From JAANXG01 sp963731035 (GTDB taxonomy: Bacteria > Pseudomonadota > Gammaproteobacteria > Arenicellales > JAANXG01), in contig CAVSUY010000027.1 in NCBI GenBank assembly GCA_963731035.1, forward strand, positions 248,001 to 312,000: a stretch of 64,000 bases of DNA, in the 5' to 3' direction. The translations under genes and the position numbers were made by a program. Position 1 is the first letter of the stretch; each line of letters opens with the position of its first letter. Positions 7,328-16,384 of this stretch are shown piece by piece. A model generated the notes under the pieces. That model was not told the DNA's origin and did no database searches. It was given only the letters and a program-made list of their open reading frames with translations.

Positions 7328-8308
7328 TCAACCTCGATCCGAAGATCGAGCAGTCGCCACCTGGTTGAGCAGCGGTTCACCGGCGATCCAGCGGTCCAGA
7401 TTGTCGGCGAAGAACCGGGCGAACCGCCGGGGCCAGTCAACGACCGAATCCGCCGCATGGGGCGTAACCAGCACCTCATTCATGTTCCAGAACGGATGGT
7501 CCGGGGGAAGAGGCTCCTCCTCGAACACGTCCAGATAGGCTCCCGACAGGCGCCGGGACCGGAGGCTCTCGAGCAAGGCCTGTTCGTCCACCACCGCACC
7601 ACGGGACGTGTTAATGAAGAATGCCCCGGGCTTCATGGCCTGAAAGAGACTTCGATTCATGAAGTGACGAGTATCCCCGGTCAGACGCAAGTGAACGCTG
7701 ACGTAGTCGGCCTCCGGCAACGCTTTCTCGATCGCGCCCAGCGCGTACAGCGCGTCGACCCGCGGATCGGAACGCACACTGCGATTGGCTCCCAGCAGCC
7801 GCATTCCGATTGACTTGGCATTGGCGGCCACGCAACTGCCGATGGCCCCGAGCCCCACCACCAGCAGCGTCTTGTCGCGTAGGGGACTAAACGGAATCTG
7901 CCGCCACAGGCGCTCCTGCTGCTGCTCGCGATAGCGAAACAGATTACCGTTCCATGCCAGCATCACCCCGGTGACGGTCTCCGCAAGATAAGGCGCGAGC
8001 ACCCCTGCCGCATTGGTCAACACCACACGGGACAGGTCGACCCCGGACAAGTGCTCGTAACCCGAACCGCCCACCTGCACCCACTTCACCCCGGGGCCGG
8101 CCGCTGCCAGGCGGTGGCACTCTATTGGAAAACGTTCATGTTTGATGGAGAATACGACCTCCGGATTCATCCCTTCCAGGGCGGCGTGCACCGTTTCGAC
8201 CGATGCGGCATATTCGAAGTTGACGCAGGGAAAGCGCCGAGACAACAGGTCTCGGAAGTCATCCGGCCGGTCCCAGACAATCAGCACTCTCTTTGTATGT
8301 TTCGGCAA
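7328..8308 (-). CDS. D-isomer-specific 2-hydroxyacid dehydrogenase
   Basis: A 326-residue NAD(P)-dependent dehydrogenase. LLVVGLGAIGSCVAANA is the dinucleotide-binding loop. The catalytic triad is visible as arginine in INTSRGAVVDE, glutamate in LDVFEEEPLP and histidine in VTPHAADS. The N-terminal substrate domain (VGGSGYEHL, LAPYLAETV) resembles the GhrA/glyoxylate reductase side of the family, so the substrate is probably a small 2-oxoacid. It is the upstream gene of the aldolase and reductase group and divergent from the LysE gene, whose start lies 68 bp away. Confidence 0.88.
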   Translation of the reverse strand: MPKHTKRVLIVWDRPDDFRDLLSRRFPCVNFEYAASVETVHAALEGMNPEVVFSIKHERFPIECHRLAAAGPGVKWVQVGGSGYEHLSGVDLSRVVLTNAAGVLAPYLAETVTGVMLAWNGNLFRYREQQQERLWRQIPFSPLRDKTLLVVGLGAIGSCVAANAKSIGMRLLGANRSVRSDPRVDALYALGAIEKALPEADYVSVHLRLTGDTRHFMNRSLFQAMKPGAFFINTSRGAVVDEQALLESLRSRRLSGAYLDVFEEEPLPPDHPFWNMNEVLVTPHAADSVVDWPRRFARFFADNLDRWIAGEPLLNQVATARSSDRG

Positions 8309-8376
8309 GACCCTCGCTCAATGTTGTTCCAAAACGATTGTACCGATCCCCGCTGCGTACCCAAACCGGGATGCTC

Positions 8377-8997
8377 ATGACACCCACGCTCGCCGAATTC
8401 TGGCTGCCACTGACGATCTTCGCGCTTGTCGCCGCCTTCACGCCGGGTCCGAACAACCTCATGCTGGCGGCATCGGGGATGAACTACGGATTTCGTGCCA
8501 CGGTACCCCACATGATGGGGGTGAGCCTGGGTTTTCCCGTGATGCTGTTGTCCGTCATCTTTGGAACGGGGGCCCTCATTGCGGGTGTTCCGCTGATGCA
8601 TGACGTCATGCCGGTCCTGTCCGCGGGTTTCATTGCCTACTTTGCCTGGAAGATCGCCACCGCGGATACCGATCTCAGCCTTCAAAGCACCCGTCGGCCC
8701 CTCACGATCTGGCAGGCCGCGTTGTTCCAGTGGGTCAATCCCAAAGGCTGGGCGGTCGCCATCGCGGTGGCCAGTTTGTACGCTCCGGGAGGCATCCACG
8801 AGTGGAAGAAGGCGCTCTATATGGCCTTATTGTTCTTCGCTATCACGGTAGCCTGCACATCCTGCTGGACCAGTCTGGGCACCGCCATCAGGTCCATGCT
8901 GCGCGACGCCGGCGTCCGGCGCTGGGTCAACAGGGGAATGGCGGTTGCCCTGCTCCTGACTATGGTGCCGATCCTGCTGAACGAAAGCCTAAGCTGA
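8377..8997 (+). CDS. LysE-family amino-acid exporter
   Basis: A 206-residue inner-membrane protein. The first helix carries FTPGPNNLMLAASGMNYGF, the signature of the LysE/RhtB superfamily, and QWVNPKGWAVAIA is the conserved Pro/Lys segment of the central helix. About six hydrophobic segments span the length. Members export amino acids or related metabolites using the proton gradient; the substrate is unknown. The ATG at 8377 gives the usual family length; another ATG two codons upstream is equally possible. The start region faces the 2-hydroxyacid dehydrogenase gene. Confidence 0.88.
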   Translation: MTPTLAEFWLPLTIFALVAAFTPGPNNLMLAASGMNYGFRATVPHMMGVSLGFPVMLLSVIFGTGALIAGVPLMHDVMPVLSAGFIAYFAWKIATADTDLSLQSTRRPLTIWQAALFQWVNPKGWAVAIAVASLYAPGGIHEWKKALYMALLFFAITVACTSCWTSLGTAIRSMLRDAGVRRWVNRGMAVALLLTMVPILLNESLS

Positions 8998-9163
8998 GAG
9001 AGTAGCGACCGGGCCCCTGCATCCGGACGAGCTGGTTGCCGTCTCTAGGATCCGGACATTCGGGTCCCCGGACCCGGCCGGAGTGGGGTAGCCCCGGAAC
9101 CTCCCGGCACCCGCAAGCCTCCCGGTGCGGCAGCAACCCGGCGGGATCTCCTTCAGCAGTCGA

Positions 9164-9928
9164 CTATTTTCCGCCACCGACCTTGTCGGCCGCCCTCAGC
9201 AGCTCCATGGGCATGGGAAAGAAGATTGTGTGGCTGCGCTCGTGGGACATGTCGGCCATGGTCTGCAGATAACGCAGCGTGATGGCGTCCTTCTGCTGGC
9301 TCAATACCCCTGCCGCTTCCGTGAGCTTGTGCGAGGCCTGGAGCTCTCCCTCGGCGGCGATCACCTTGGCTCGGCGCCAGCGCTCGGCCTCGGCCTGGCG
9401 CGCGATGGCACGGATCATGCTCTCGTCCAGGTCTATATGCTTGATCTCCACGTTCGAGACCTTGATGCCCCAGGCGTCCGTGTGCTTGTCGAGAATCTGT
9501 TGAATATCGCTGTTGAGTTTGTCGCGTTCCGCCAGCATCTCGTCAAGGTCATGTTGTCCCAGCACCGATCGCAGAGTCGTTTGCGCCAGCTGGCTGGTGG
9601 CCGCCTGATATTGCTCAACCTGTATGATGGCGTTCTCCGGCTCCATGACCCGGTAGTAGACCACGGCGTTCACCTTCACCGACACGTTGTCCCGGGAGAT
9701 CACGTCCTGGGAGGGCACGTCCAGAACCCGGGTCCGCAGGTCCACCCGGACCATCTGCTGGATCGGTGGAATGATAATGATCATTCCGGGGCCCTTGACC
9801 TTCTGGTACCGCCCCAGAAAGAAGACCACACCCCGCTCGTACTCGCGGAGAATGTTGATAATCAGAAACGCAATGGCCACGACAGCGGCAATCGCCACCA
9901 GCCACGACGGATTCATCAGCATGTTCAT
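9164..9928 (-). CDS. Slipin, SPFH/stomatin-like membrane protein
   Basis: A 254-residue protein with one N-terminal membrane helix (WLVAIAAVVAIAFLIINIL) followed by an SPFH domain: EYERGVVFFLGRYQKVKGPG, VRVDLRTRVLDVPSQDV and TTLRSVLGQHDLDEML. A charged helical region rich in alanine and glutamate (RQAEAERWRRAKVIAAEGE) follows. Slipins oligomerise in membrane microdomains and are processed by their NfeD partner protease. GGAGGAG lies 5 bases before the ATG, and the start overlaps the nfeD stop by 4 bp (ATGA), so the two are translationally coupled. Confidence 0.92.
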   Translation of the reverse strand: MNMLMNPSWLVAIAAVVAIAFLIINILREYERGVVFFLGRYQKVKGPGMIIIIPPIQQMVRVDLRTRVLDVPSQDVISRDNVSVKVNAVVYYRVMEPENAIIQVEQYQAATSQLAQTTLRSVLGQHDLDEMLAERDKLNSDIQQILDKHTDAWGIKVSNVEIKHIDLDESMIRAIARQAEAERWRRAKVIAAEGELQASHKLTEAAGVLSQQKDAITLRYLQTMADMSHERSHTIFFPMPMELLRAADKVGGGK

Positions 9929-11388
9929 AGTTGCTCCTCCAAGGGTTCGACCACGAGGGTTAGTCCAATCAGTTTCAGCACCTCGACCCGCTGTCCGCCG
10001 TGCACCGGCTTGTCCGAGCGGGCGGACCATCTCTCTCCGTGAATATGCACGGTGCCGACACCGTCTCGAAAATCACCCACGGCCTCCCCGACGCTGCCGA
10101 TCATCTGCTCGCGTCCGCTCGTCACCGGCCGCTTTCTCTGGCGAAGCATCATGGAGACGAACGTAAACACGAACAGACCGGTGATCACGGCTACAGTGAC
10201 GATCAGGGGCATCGAAATCTGGTATGCGGCGACGTCTGTTTCCATGAGGATGAGGGAGCCCACCACGAACGCCACGCCTCCTCCGATTCCCAGGATACCG
10301 AAGCTGGGCATGAACAACTCCGCAACCATGAACGAGATGCCGAGCAGTATCAAGGCCAATCCGGCGTAATTCACCGGCAAAACCTGAAACGCATACAGCG
10401 CCAGCACCAGGCAGATCGCTCCCAGCACACCGGGAAACATTGCCCCCGGATTGGTAAGCTCAAAGAACAGGCCGTACACCCCGGCCAGCATCAGCACATA
10501 GGCGACGTTGGGATTCGTAATCACGGACAACAGACGCGTCCGCCAGTCGGGTTCTATCGTTTCGACGGCCAGGTCTTTCGTCGCAAGCACCACTTCCCGG
10601 TCGTCCACCTTCACCTTTCGACCGTCTATTTGATGCAGGAGATCGTCGACATTCCTTGCCATCACGTCGATGACATTGTCCTTCAGTGCATCCTCGGCAG
10701 TCAGGTTCACCGCGGAACGCACCGCATCCTCGGCCCACGCCTCGTTGCGTCCCCGCAACCGTGCCAGCCCCTTGATATAGGCGACGGCATCGTTGATCAC
10801 CTTGCGTTCCATCGCGGAGCCCGGCTGCGGCGCCGCGCTCTTCTCGGAGTCCGTGCCGTCCGGCGAGTCCCCGCCCTCCTTCCGCTCGTCCCCGGACTTG
10901 CCGCCCGCCGCGGTGCCGTCGGAGCCGTTGGGCTTCTCACCGCCGCCGAGGCCGCCCGGAGACAGACTGACCGGCGTGGCGGAGCCCAGATTGGTCGCCG
11001 GCGCCATGGCGGCCACATGGCTGGCATACATGATGTACGTGCCGGCGCTGGCGGCCCTGGAACCGGGCGGCGCGACGTACGTCACCACGGGCACGGTGCT
11101 CGCAAGAATCTTGCGGATGATGTCCCGCATCGACGTATCCAGCCCACCCGGTGTGTTGAGCCGCAGAATGACCAGTGACGCGTGGGTGTCCTCCGCCCGC
11201 TCGATACCCCGGACGATGAAATCGTCGGTCGCGGGACCGATGGCGCCGTCGACGTTCAACACCACGGCCCGTCCCGGGGCACCCTTGCCCACATCCGCAG
11301 CCGGCGAGCCCGATGGGAACAACGACAGGCCGGCTGCGAAAATCAGCGCGAAAGCAACCAGCCGGCATGTGCGTCGTACGATGTTCAT
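9925..11388 (-). CDS. NfeD-family membrane serine protease
   Basis: A 487-residue protein: a signal peptide (LVAFALIFAAGLSLFPSG), a ClpP-like periplasmic protease domain, a block of hydrophobic helices from about residue 290, and a C-terminal OB-fold (GSVGEAVGDFRDGVGTVHIH). The likely catalytic serine is in PPGSRAASAGTYI and the lysine in AMERKVINDAVAYI, as in the stomatin-specific archaeal homologue. A low-complexity Gly/Ser/Asp/Lys insertion of roughly 50 residues (GGLGGGEKPNGSDG to SAAPQPGS) sits between them. The start at 11388 follows GAGGGG. It is encoded immediately before the slipin. Confidence 0.9.
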   Translation of the reverse strand: MNIVRRTCRLVAFALIFAAGLSLFPSGSPAADVGKGAPGRAVVLNVDGAIGPATDDFIVRGIERAEDTHASLVILRLNTPGGLDTSMRDIIRKILASTVPVVTYVAPPGSRAASAGTYIMYASHVAAMAPATNLGSATPVSLSPGGLGGGEKPNGSDGTAAGGKSGDERKEGGDSPDGTDSEKSAAPQPGSAMERKVINDAVAYIKGLARLRGRNEAWAEDAVRSAVNLTAEDALKDNVIDVMARNVDDLLHQIDGRKVKVDDREVVLATKDLAVETIEPDWRTRLLSVITNPNVAYVLMLAGVYGLFFELTNPGAMFPGVLGAICLVLALYAFQVLPVNYAGLALILLGISFMVAELFMPSFGILGIGGGVAFVVGSLILMETDVAAYQISMPLIVTVAVITGLFVFTFVSMMLRQRKRPVTSGREQMIGSVGEAVGDFRDGVGTVHIHGERWSARSDKPVHGGQRVEVLKLIGLTLVVEPLEEQL

Positions 11389-11494
11389 CCCCTCGTCAGT
11401 CCGAGAATCCCGGATGCACCGGTGACTGTACAAGTGCATACCGTATCGAATCGGACATCGTGCGCCTTTGCTGTTCCCCGACCCGCCCGCGACC

Positions 11495-12127
11495 TCATCC
11501 CTTGAGCAGCCCACTCTGTGCGATGCCGTCCAATATGAACTGGACCGCCAAGGCCGACAGCAGGACTCCGAATACCCGGCTTACGACATGCATGGCCGTC
11601 AACCCGATGACTCTCTGGATCTGACTGGCGAGCAGCAGGCCGATCAGCGTCAACAGCAGCAGCGCGAGCAGGCAGCCGACAACAATCAGTTGGAGGACGA
11701 GTTGTCCTTCGGCGCCAGCCATCAACAGTATGGCCGCCCCCATTGAGCCGGGTCCCGCGATCAAGGGGGTGGCGAGCGGAAACACCGAAATATCCTCCTT
11801 GGTGGCGGCCTCGCGTTCCTCGTCGTCCGTAGTCGACGTACCGCCCGAGGAACGGGCGAAGACCATGTCGATTCCGATCAACAGCAGCAGGATGCCGCCG
11901 GCGACCCGCAGCGCCGCCAGCGATATGCCGAGCGATGCGAGCAGCATCTTGCCCGCCAGCGCAAACGTCAGAAGGATCACGGCGGCGACGATCGTTCCCC
12001 GGAGCGCCATCGAGCGCCTGGCCGCAGGACTGGCCCTCGACGTCATCGCGGCGAACATCGCCACCACGTCGACCGGACCTATCGTGGCAAAGAAGGTGGT
12101 GAACGAGACAATGGCCGTTTCCAGCAT
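11495..12127 (-). CDS. MarC-family integral membrane protein
   Basis: A 210-residue protein with six hydrophobic segments and the MarC family pattern: an N-terminal SFTTFFATIGPVDVVAMFAA helix, a central AGGILLLLIGIDMVFA helix, then DISVFPLATPLIAGPGSMGA with the conserved proline/glycine run. The family was once linked to multiple antibiotic resistance, but that role has been withdrawn and the function is open. It sits 106 bp upstream of nfeD on the same strand. Confidence 0.88.
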   Translation of the reverse strand: MLETAIVSFTTFFATIGPVDVVAMFAAMTSRASPAARRSMALRGTIVAAVILLTFALAGKMLLASLGISLAALRVAGGILLLLIGIDMVFARSSGGTSTTDDEEREAATKEDISVFPLATPLIAGPGSMGAAILLMAGAEGQLVLQLIVVGCLLALLLLTLIGLLLASQIQRVIGLTAMHVVSRVFGVLLSALAVQFILDGIAQSGLLKG

Positions 12128-12305
12128 AGCGACCGATTATACGGAGCCCCGTGCCGATTGACAGGCGGGCCTGGGGCCGGCACGGGCGAGTCATCCCTGG
12201 ATGGGCGGGTGCGTTTTCGCTAGGCGGTGGACAAGTCGGAGGTCGGCGATATCGTGGAACTCGAGAAGCAATAGCCGCGGCATCCCACCCGCTCGCACCT
12301 GAAGT

Positions 12306-12358
12306 CGCTCCTGCAATCCCGTAGAAGCGATCCCCCGCGACTTCGGATTGCAGGAGCG
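12306..12358. repeat. Inverted repeat between marC and the pirin gene
   Basis: Perfect 14-bp arms CGCTCCTGCAATCC (12306-12319) and GGATTGCAGGAGCG (12345-12358) enclose 25 bases. The right arm ends 12 bp beyond the pirin stop codon (minus strand), so the transcript could fold it as a 3' hairpin, but no T-run follows. It resembles the GCTCCTGCA-type REP sequences of gammaproteobacteria. Confidence 0.6.
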
Positions 12359-12370
12359 GTCGACCTTCCC

Positions 12371-13216
12371 TTATGCCCGCACCAGGTTCCCGTCCTGATA
12401 GTCCCGCAGGGCCTGCGTAATCTCCTGGGAGGTGTTCATGACGAACGGCCCATAGTGGGCAACCGGCTCCCCTATGGGGCGCCCGCCGAACAGCAGCAGG
12501 CCGGAGCCTCCGTCCATAGACAGATCCAAGCCATCGCCGTCGCCAAGGTAAGCCAGCTGCCCGGCCCGTACCATCCTGCCTGCGACCGAGGCCGCACCGC
12601 GGTAGACATAGAACTGCAGCTTCAACTCCGCATCGGCGGCAATGGACAGGGATGCGCTTTCCGGGGTGCCGATATCGGCGATCAGGGCCCGGGTGGTCTT
12701 GCCGGTCACCACACCCTCTATCGTCGACCCCCCGGCGTCGAGGCTGCCGGCGATCAGGCGCACCGCAACGTCACCGAACCGGGTGGTGGCGATTTCTTCG
12801 CCCTGTATATCCCGGTACGCCGGGTGCTGCATCTTTTCGCTCGCCGGCAGGTTGAGCCAGAACTGGAATCCGTGAATACGGTCTGCATCCGGACCTGGCA
12901 TCTCCGAATGAATCACTCCGCTGCCCGCAGTCATCCACTGGGCACCGCCCGTAGTAATAGTGCCGGTGTTGCCCATGCTGTCGGTATGAGAGAAGCCTCC
13001 CTCACGCATGTATGTGACCGTCTCGAACCCCCGGTGAGGGTGAGGGGGAAATCCCGCTTCGAACTCTTCCCGGCGATCGGAGTGGATCTCGTCGAGCATG
13101 AGAAAGGGATCCATCGAGTAGGACGGCTCGAATCCACTGATACGATTGATCTTCACCCCCGCTCCGTCCGTGGACGGCTGTGAGTTGACGATTCGGGCAA
13201 TTTCACGCGTTTGCAT
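12371..13216 (-). CDS. Pirin-family bicupin protein
   Basis: A 281-residue protein. HPHRGFETVTYMREGGFSH and the later GSGVIHSEMPG supply the metal-binding histidines and glutamate of the N-terminal cupin barrel of pirins, and a second degenerate cupin follows. Bacterial pirins include quercetin 2,3-dioxygenases and redox-responsive regulators. The gene overlaps the end of the azoreductase gene by 14 bp, so the two are co-translated. With the divergent LysR gene the group resembles quinone or electrophile stress modules. The actual substrate is unknown. Confidence 0.9.
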   Translation of the reverse strand: MQTREIARIVNSQPSTDGAGVKINRISGFEPSYSMDPFLMLDEIHSDRREEFEAGFPPHPHRGFETVTYMREGGFSHTDSMGNTGTITTGGAQWMTAGSGVIHSEMPGPDADRIHGFQFWLNLPASEKMQHPAYRDIQGEEIATTRFGDVAVRLIAGSLDAGGSTIEGVVTGKTTRALIADIGTPESASLSIAADAELKLQFYVYRGAASVAGRMVRAGQLAYLGDGDGLDLSMDGGSGLLLFGGRPIGEPVAHYGPFVMNTSQEITQALRDYQDGNLVRA

Positions 13217-13841
13217 AGCGCACCTCTTCGCTGGTGGTTCGGCCGATAACGGACGCGATATCGGTCCGGGCCGCGTTCAAGGCCTGTCGGTGCTCATCAT
13301 CTCCGATCGAGAGCCCCTCTGCAAAGATGGTCTCCACAGTCCTGATACCGATCAGGCCGAGAACGGCCTTGATATAAGCGGTCTGAGTATCCATGGGCGT
13401 ACCACGGTACTGTCCGCCGCGCGCAAACACCGCGTACGCGTCCACACCCTTCACCAGGCCAACCGGTCCGTCCGCCGTGTAGCGAAAAGTCTTGCCGGCC
13501 CTGGCGATACGGTCGATCCACACCTTCAAGGTGGAGGGTACGGTCAAGTTGTACATGGGTATCGCCAGCACTACCGTATCGTGGGAGCGCAGCTGGTCGA
13601 TCAGCCTGTCCGAGCAGGCGGCCAGCTCGATTTCATCCGAATCCCGTTCCTCCACAGGCTTCACCCAGGCCTTCAACTCCGCCGCATCCAGGTGCGGCAG
13701 TGCCAGATCGTTCAGATCGAGGGTCGTGACGGTACTGCCCGGATGGCGGGCCTCGAGCCCCGCGATCAAGTCCCTTGCCAGAATAGTCGAGGCGCCCTGC
13801 TCCCCGTTCAGGCTGCTTTTGACAAAAAGAATGCGTTTCAT
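13203..13841 (-). CDS. azoR: FMN-dependent NADH-azoreductase/quinone reductase
   Basis: A 212-residue flavodoxin-like enzyme of the AzoR family. It begins MKRILFVKSSLNGEQGAST (FMN phosphate loop), has AIPMYNLTVPSTLKVWIDRI at the flavin and dimer interface and VFARGGQYRGTPMD near the active site. AzoR enzymes use NADH to reduce quinones and azo dyes by two electrons, protecting against electrophiles. AGGAGATGG precedes the ATG at 13841. The gene overlaps the downstream pirin gene and is divergent from a LysR gene, the probable regulator. Confidence 0.92.
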   Translation of the reverse strand: MKRILFVKSSLNGEQGASTILARDLIAGLEARHPGSTVTTLDLNDLALPHLDAAELKAWVKPVEERDSDEIELAACSDRLIDQLRSHDTVVLAIPMYNLTVPSTLKVWIDRIARAGKTFRYTADGPVGLVKGVDAYAVFARGGQYRGTPMDTQTAYIKAVLGLIGIRTVETIFAEGLSIGDDEHRQALNAARTDIASVIGRTTSEEVRYANA

Positions 13842-13896
13842 TGTTCCATCTCCTGCTGCGTTTCGATGGAGCACAATGTAATATCGACAGAGTCGT

Positions 13897-13913
13897 TTAT
13901 ACATAGCGTATAA
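13897..13913. promoter_or_regulatory. Palindrome in the azoR-lysR divergent promoter region
   Basis: The 110-bp AT-rich spacer between the azoreductase and LysR genes contains the perfect inverted repeat TTATAC-ATAGC-GTATAA. Its right arm runs into TATAAT (13909-13914), a consensus -10 for the LysR gene, with TCGACA (13884-13889) 19 bp upstream as a possible -35. A regulator bound here would control both directions. It is a candidate operator of the adjacent LysR protein, though it does not match the canonical T-N11-A exactly. Confidence 0.5.
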
Positions 13914-13951
13914 TCGTATAGTTCAATCGAAAATATAGATACTTTAGCGCT

Positions 13952-14875
13952 ATGAGTACGAATATCACCCTGGAGCAATGGCGAACACTGGCGGCGGTCG
14001 TGGATTGCGGCGGATACGCCCGGGCCGCCGAGGTCTTGGGCAAGAGCCAATCCACTGTCAGCCACCATATTCAGCGTCTGGACGAGCTGCTCGGGACGCG
14101 GACGCTGCGCCTGCAGGGGCGGCGCGCGGTGCTGACCCAGGTGGGGGAAGTGGCCCTGCGCAGGGCGCGGGCCCTGCTGGCGGAAGCGGGCGACATAGAA
14201 ACCGTCGCCCGCACGCTGGCGACCGGCGTCGAGCCCCAGATCAGCATTGCCGTCGACACTGTGTTCCCCAACCAGGTTATCCTCCCGGCGTTCGAGAACC
14301 TCGCTCGGGAGTTTCCTCATACCCGCATCGAGCTCTACGAAACGGTTATTACCGGCGTGGCTGACCGACTCAACTCGAATGACCTGCAGCTTGCCATCAC
14401 ACCCCACCTGCCAGGGGGTCGCCTCGGCGATCATCTGCTGAACCTGGAGTTCATCTGCGTGGCGAAACCCACCCATCCTCTGCACCACCTTGGGAGGTCC
14501 GTGACTGAACAGGATTTGAGGCAGCATCGTCAACTCGTAGTAAGAGAGTCGGATCCTCGACGCGAAAGTGATGCGGACTGGCTGGGCTCCGGGCAGCGTC
14601 TGACTGTCAGCACCATGAGCACCCGCATCCAGGCCCTGTGCCAGGGACTCGGATTCGCCTGGTCACCACGACTCAAGATCACCCGGGAGCTGGAGTCGGG
14701 CCTGCTGAAACCACTACCGCTGGCCCAGGGTTCAAAGCGCTTCGTGGATGTGTACCTGGCATTTGCGGACCGGGAAGGCGCCGGTCCCGCAACGCTCGCC
14801 CTGGCCCGGATGATCCGGGAACAAGTCACCGCCGCCTGCGGGCGAGGCTCTTCGGCCAAGGCCGCGAAATACTAA
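13952..14875 (+). CDS. LysR-family transcriptional regulator
   Basis: A 307-residue regulator. The N-terminal winged helix-turn-helix is typical (LEQWRTLAAVVDCGGYARAA, then SQSTVSHHIQRLDELLGTRT), followed by the linker helix and a periplasmic-binding-like effector domain (ISIAVDTVFPNQVILPAF). It is transcribed away from the azoR-pirin operon across a 110-bp spacer, the standard arrangement for a LysR regulator and its target. The inducer is probably a quinone or electrophile, by analogy with YodB/QorR-like control of azoreductases. That is inference. Confidence 0.9.
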   Translation: MSTNITLEQWRTLAAVVDCGGYARAAEVLGKSQSTVSHHIQRLDELLGTRTLRLQGRRAVLTQVGEVALRRARALLAEAGDIETVARTLATGVEPQISIAVDTVFPNQVILPAFENLAREFPHTRIELYETVITGVADRLNSNDLQLAITPHLPGGRLGDHLLNLEFICVAKPTHPLHHLGRSVTEQDLRQHRQLVVRESDPRRESDADWLGSGQRLTVSTMSTRIQALCQGLGFAWSPRLKITRELESGLLKPLPLAQGSKRFVDVYLAFADREGAGPATLALARMIREQVTAACGRGSSAKAAKY

Positions 14876-15075
14876 CGCGGTGCAGGACCTGGAGGCGGGT
14901 CAGAAAGAATTCTGAAACCGGATTGTCGAAGGATTCTCGCTTGTCGCCCCACTTGTACCGGCTATACCCTCCTCGTATGCTGGATATCTACCCGGTGTGT
15001 TAGTGTATGCAGTCATAGACGGACGAATCCTTGCACCCGTGGGAGTGGTTGCACGCGCTGCTTTAGCGAACGACT

Positions 15076-15573
15076 ATGGGCGAAAACGCGGAAAAATCAC
15101 CACAGCATGATGTCGACACCGGGCCCCAGGGTACCCGGGTATTCAAGCGTAAAGACATCGAACAGTACCTCGCGGATCGTGCGGGCACATACGATGCGTT
15201 CTCCGGTGAGTCCTCCGGGGCCGTGCTGGTCGGCACCCGCGGTACGCTGCAGGACCGCCGCTTCGATATTCCGATGGGTCGATCCACCGTCGGTCGGAAC
15301 CCGACCAACAACATCATCATTGATGACGACAGCGTCTCGCTGGTGCACGCCCGTATATTCCAGAAAGATGATGAATGGTGGGTATTGAATCTTCTGTCCA
15401 CGAACGGGACTTACGTGAACAACCGGAAGGTCACCGACTCTATGCTACATGATGGCGACCGTATCCGATTCGGCGAGGCGGAGTTCACCTTTCGCAAGCC
15501 GAGGCGCAACAGCATTTCGCGGTACGATTGGCTGCGCAATATCGGCAGACGCTTTCTTTCCCTGTTCAGCTGA
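15076..15573 (+). CDS. FHA-domain protein
   Basis: A 165-residue soluble protein. From about residue 68 it contains a complete forkhead-associated domain: MGRSTVGRNPTNNIIIDDD, VSLVHARIFQ and LSTNGTYVNNRKV, the conserved Gly-Arg, Ser-His and Asn-Gly phosphothreonine-binding residues. The N-terminal 60 residues are polar and of no recognised family. FHA proteins read Ser/Thr phosphorylation or act as scaffolds. No kinase, phosphatase or secretion cluster is adjacent, so its partner is unknown. A 200-bp gene-free stretch without evident structure precedes it. Confidence 0.85.
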   Translation: MGENAEKSPQHDVDTGPQGTRVFKRKDIEQYLADRAGTYDAFSGESSGAVLVGTRGTLQDRRFDIPMGRSTVGRNPTNNIIIDDDSVSLVHARIFQKDDEWWVLNLLSTNGTYVNNRKVTDSMLHDGDRIRFGEAEFTFRKPRRNSISRYDWLRNIGRRFLSLFS

Positions 15574-15609
15574 CGGGCGCTCCCGACTTCCCGCCGCCTC
15601 CGCGCCCCG

Positions 15610-16035
15610 CTATTTCAAACGCGAACCCTTCCGTCCTTCGACATACTGTGGGAGGTCGTCCAATATCTCCGACCAGCATGCCTTGGATCCCACGTATATA
15701 TGGGCATCGGGAGACATGTCGAGATTGCTATCCAGGGTGCCGAGGGCGACCTCCACGATATCATCCGGCTTGTGCGAGGGTGCGAACGTCATACTGGAAC
15801 CGCAGTGCCGGCAGAACCGGCGCGTGGTTCCGTTGTCCGCGGTATAGGACTTGAGTTCGGCCTCTCCCTGGACCCATCTGAAATCCGAGGCGTTCGCCTC
15901 GCCATAAGTCGAGAATGCCGCACCGTGGAACTTGCGGCACATGGAGCAGTGACAATGACCAATCCGGGGGTTGAACGCGTCAACCTCGTATTTCACCGCC
16001 CCGCACAGGCACTGGCCCCGGTAAGGCGCACTCAT
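15610..16035 (-). CDS. GFA-family (CENP-V/GFA) zinc protein
   Basis: A 141-residue protein with the cysteine pattern of the glutathione-dependent formaldehyde-activating enzyme fold: GQCLCGAVKYEV, GHCHCSMCRKFHG and FCRHCGSSM, giving two zinc sites. A few members adduct S-hydroxymethylglutathione, but most have no assigned reaction. GGGAGGG nine bases upstream supports the ATG at 16035; the frame stays open further upstream without a family match. It converges on the FHA gene. Confidence 0.88.
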   Translation of the reverse strand: MSAPYRGQCLCGAVKYEVDAFNPRIGHCHCSMCRKFHGAAFSTYGEANASDFRWVQGEAELKSYTADNGTTRRFCRHCGSSMTFAPSHKPDDIVEVALGTLDSNLDMSPDAHIYVGSKACWSEILDDLPQYVEGRKGSRLK

Positions 16036-16180
16036 ACCGTATACCCTCCCCCGCTGGAAACGTTGACCAGACAACCAATTTAAACCTAACCGTCCCGATT
16101 CGGGATCCCCGTTGCATCCGCACACGCGCCGACCGGCTCACGTCTCACAGGCTCCTAGGGACAACGATCCCCGGCGAAAT

Positions 16181-16384
16181 CTATTCTTCCCTGGGATGCC
16201 AGGTCACCGTCCACATCGGTGATTCCTCCGATGTCTTGTCCTTGGGTTCCTTCACCGCCTTTGCATACTCGCCGGGCTGCAGGTCGGAACCGTTCTTTTC
16301 GACGAGCTGCAGACCTTTGGACTGGAGCCACTCCTCGAGGTCAGCCAGCTCCTCGCTGGCACATTGAGTAGATTGTATAGTCAT
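16181..16384 (-). CDS. Small acidic protein of unknown function
   Basis: A 67-residue frame starting MTIQSTQCASEELADLEEWL and ending in a Trp-rich tail (MWTVTWHPREE). It has no membrane segment, signal peptide or recognised motif. There is no clear Shine-Dalgarno, and a longer frame from 16435 is possible. It lies alone between the GFA gene and a 300-bp gene-free stretch (16385-16687) in which nothing was recognised. Confidence 0.45.
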   Translation of the reverse strand: MTIQSTQCASEELADLEEWLQSKGLQLVEKNGSDLQPGEYAKAVKEPKDKTSEESPMWTVTWHPREE

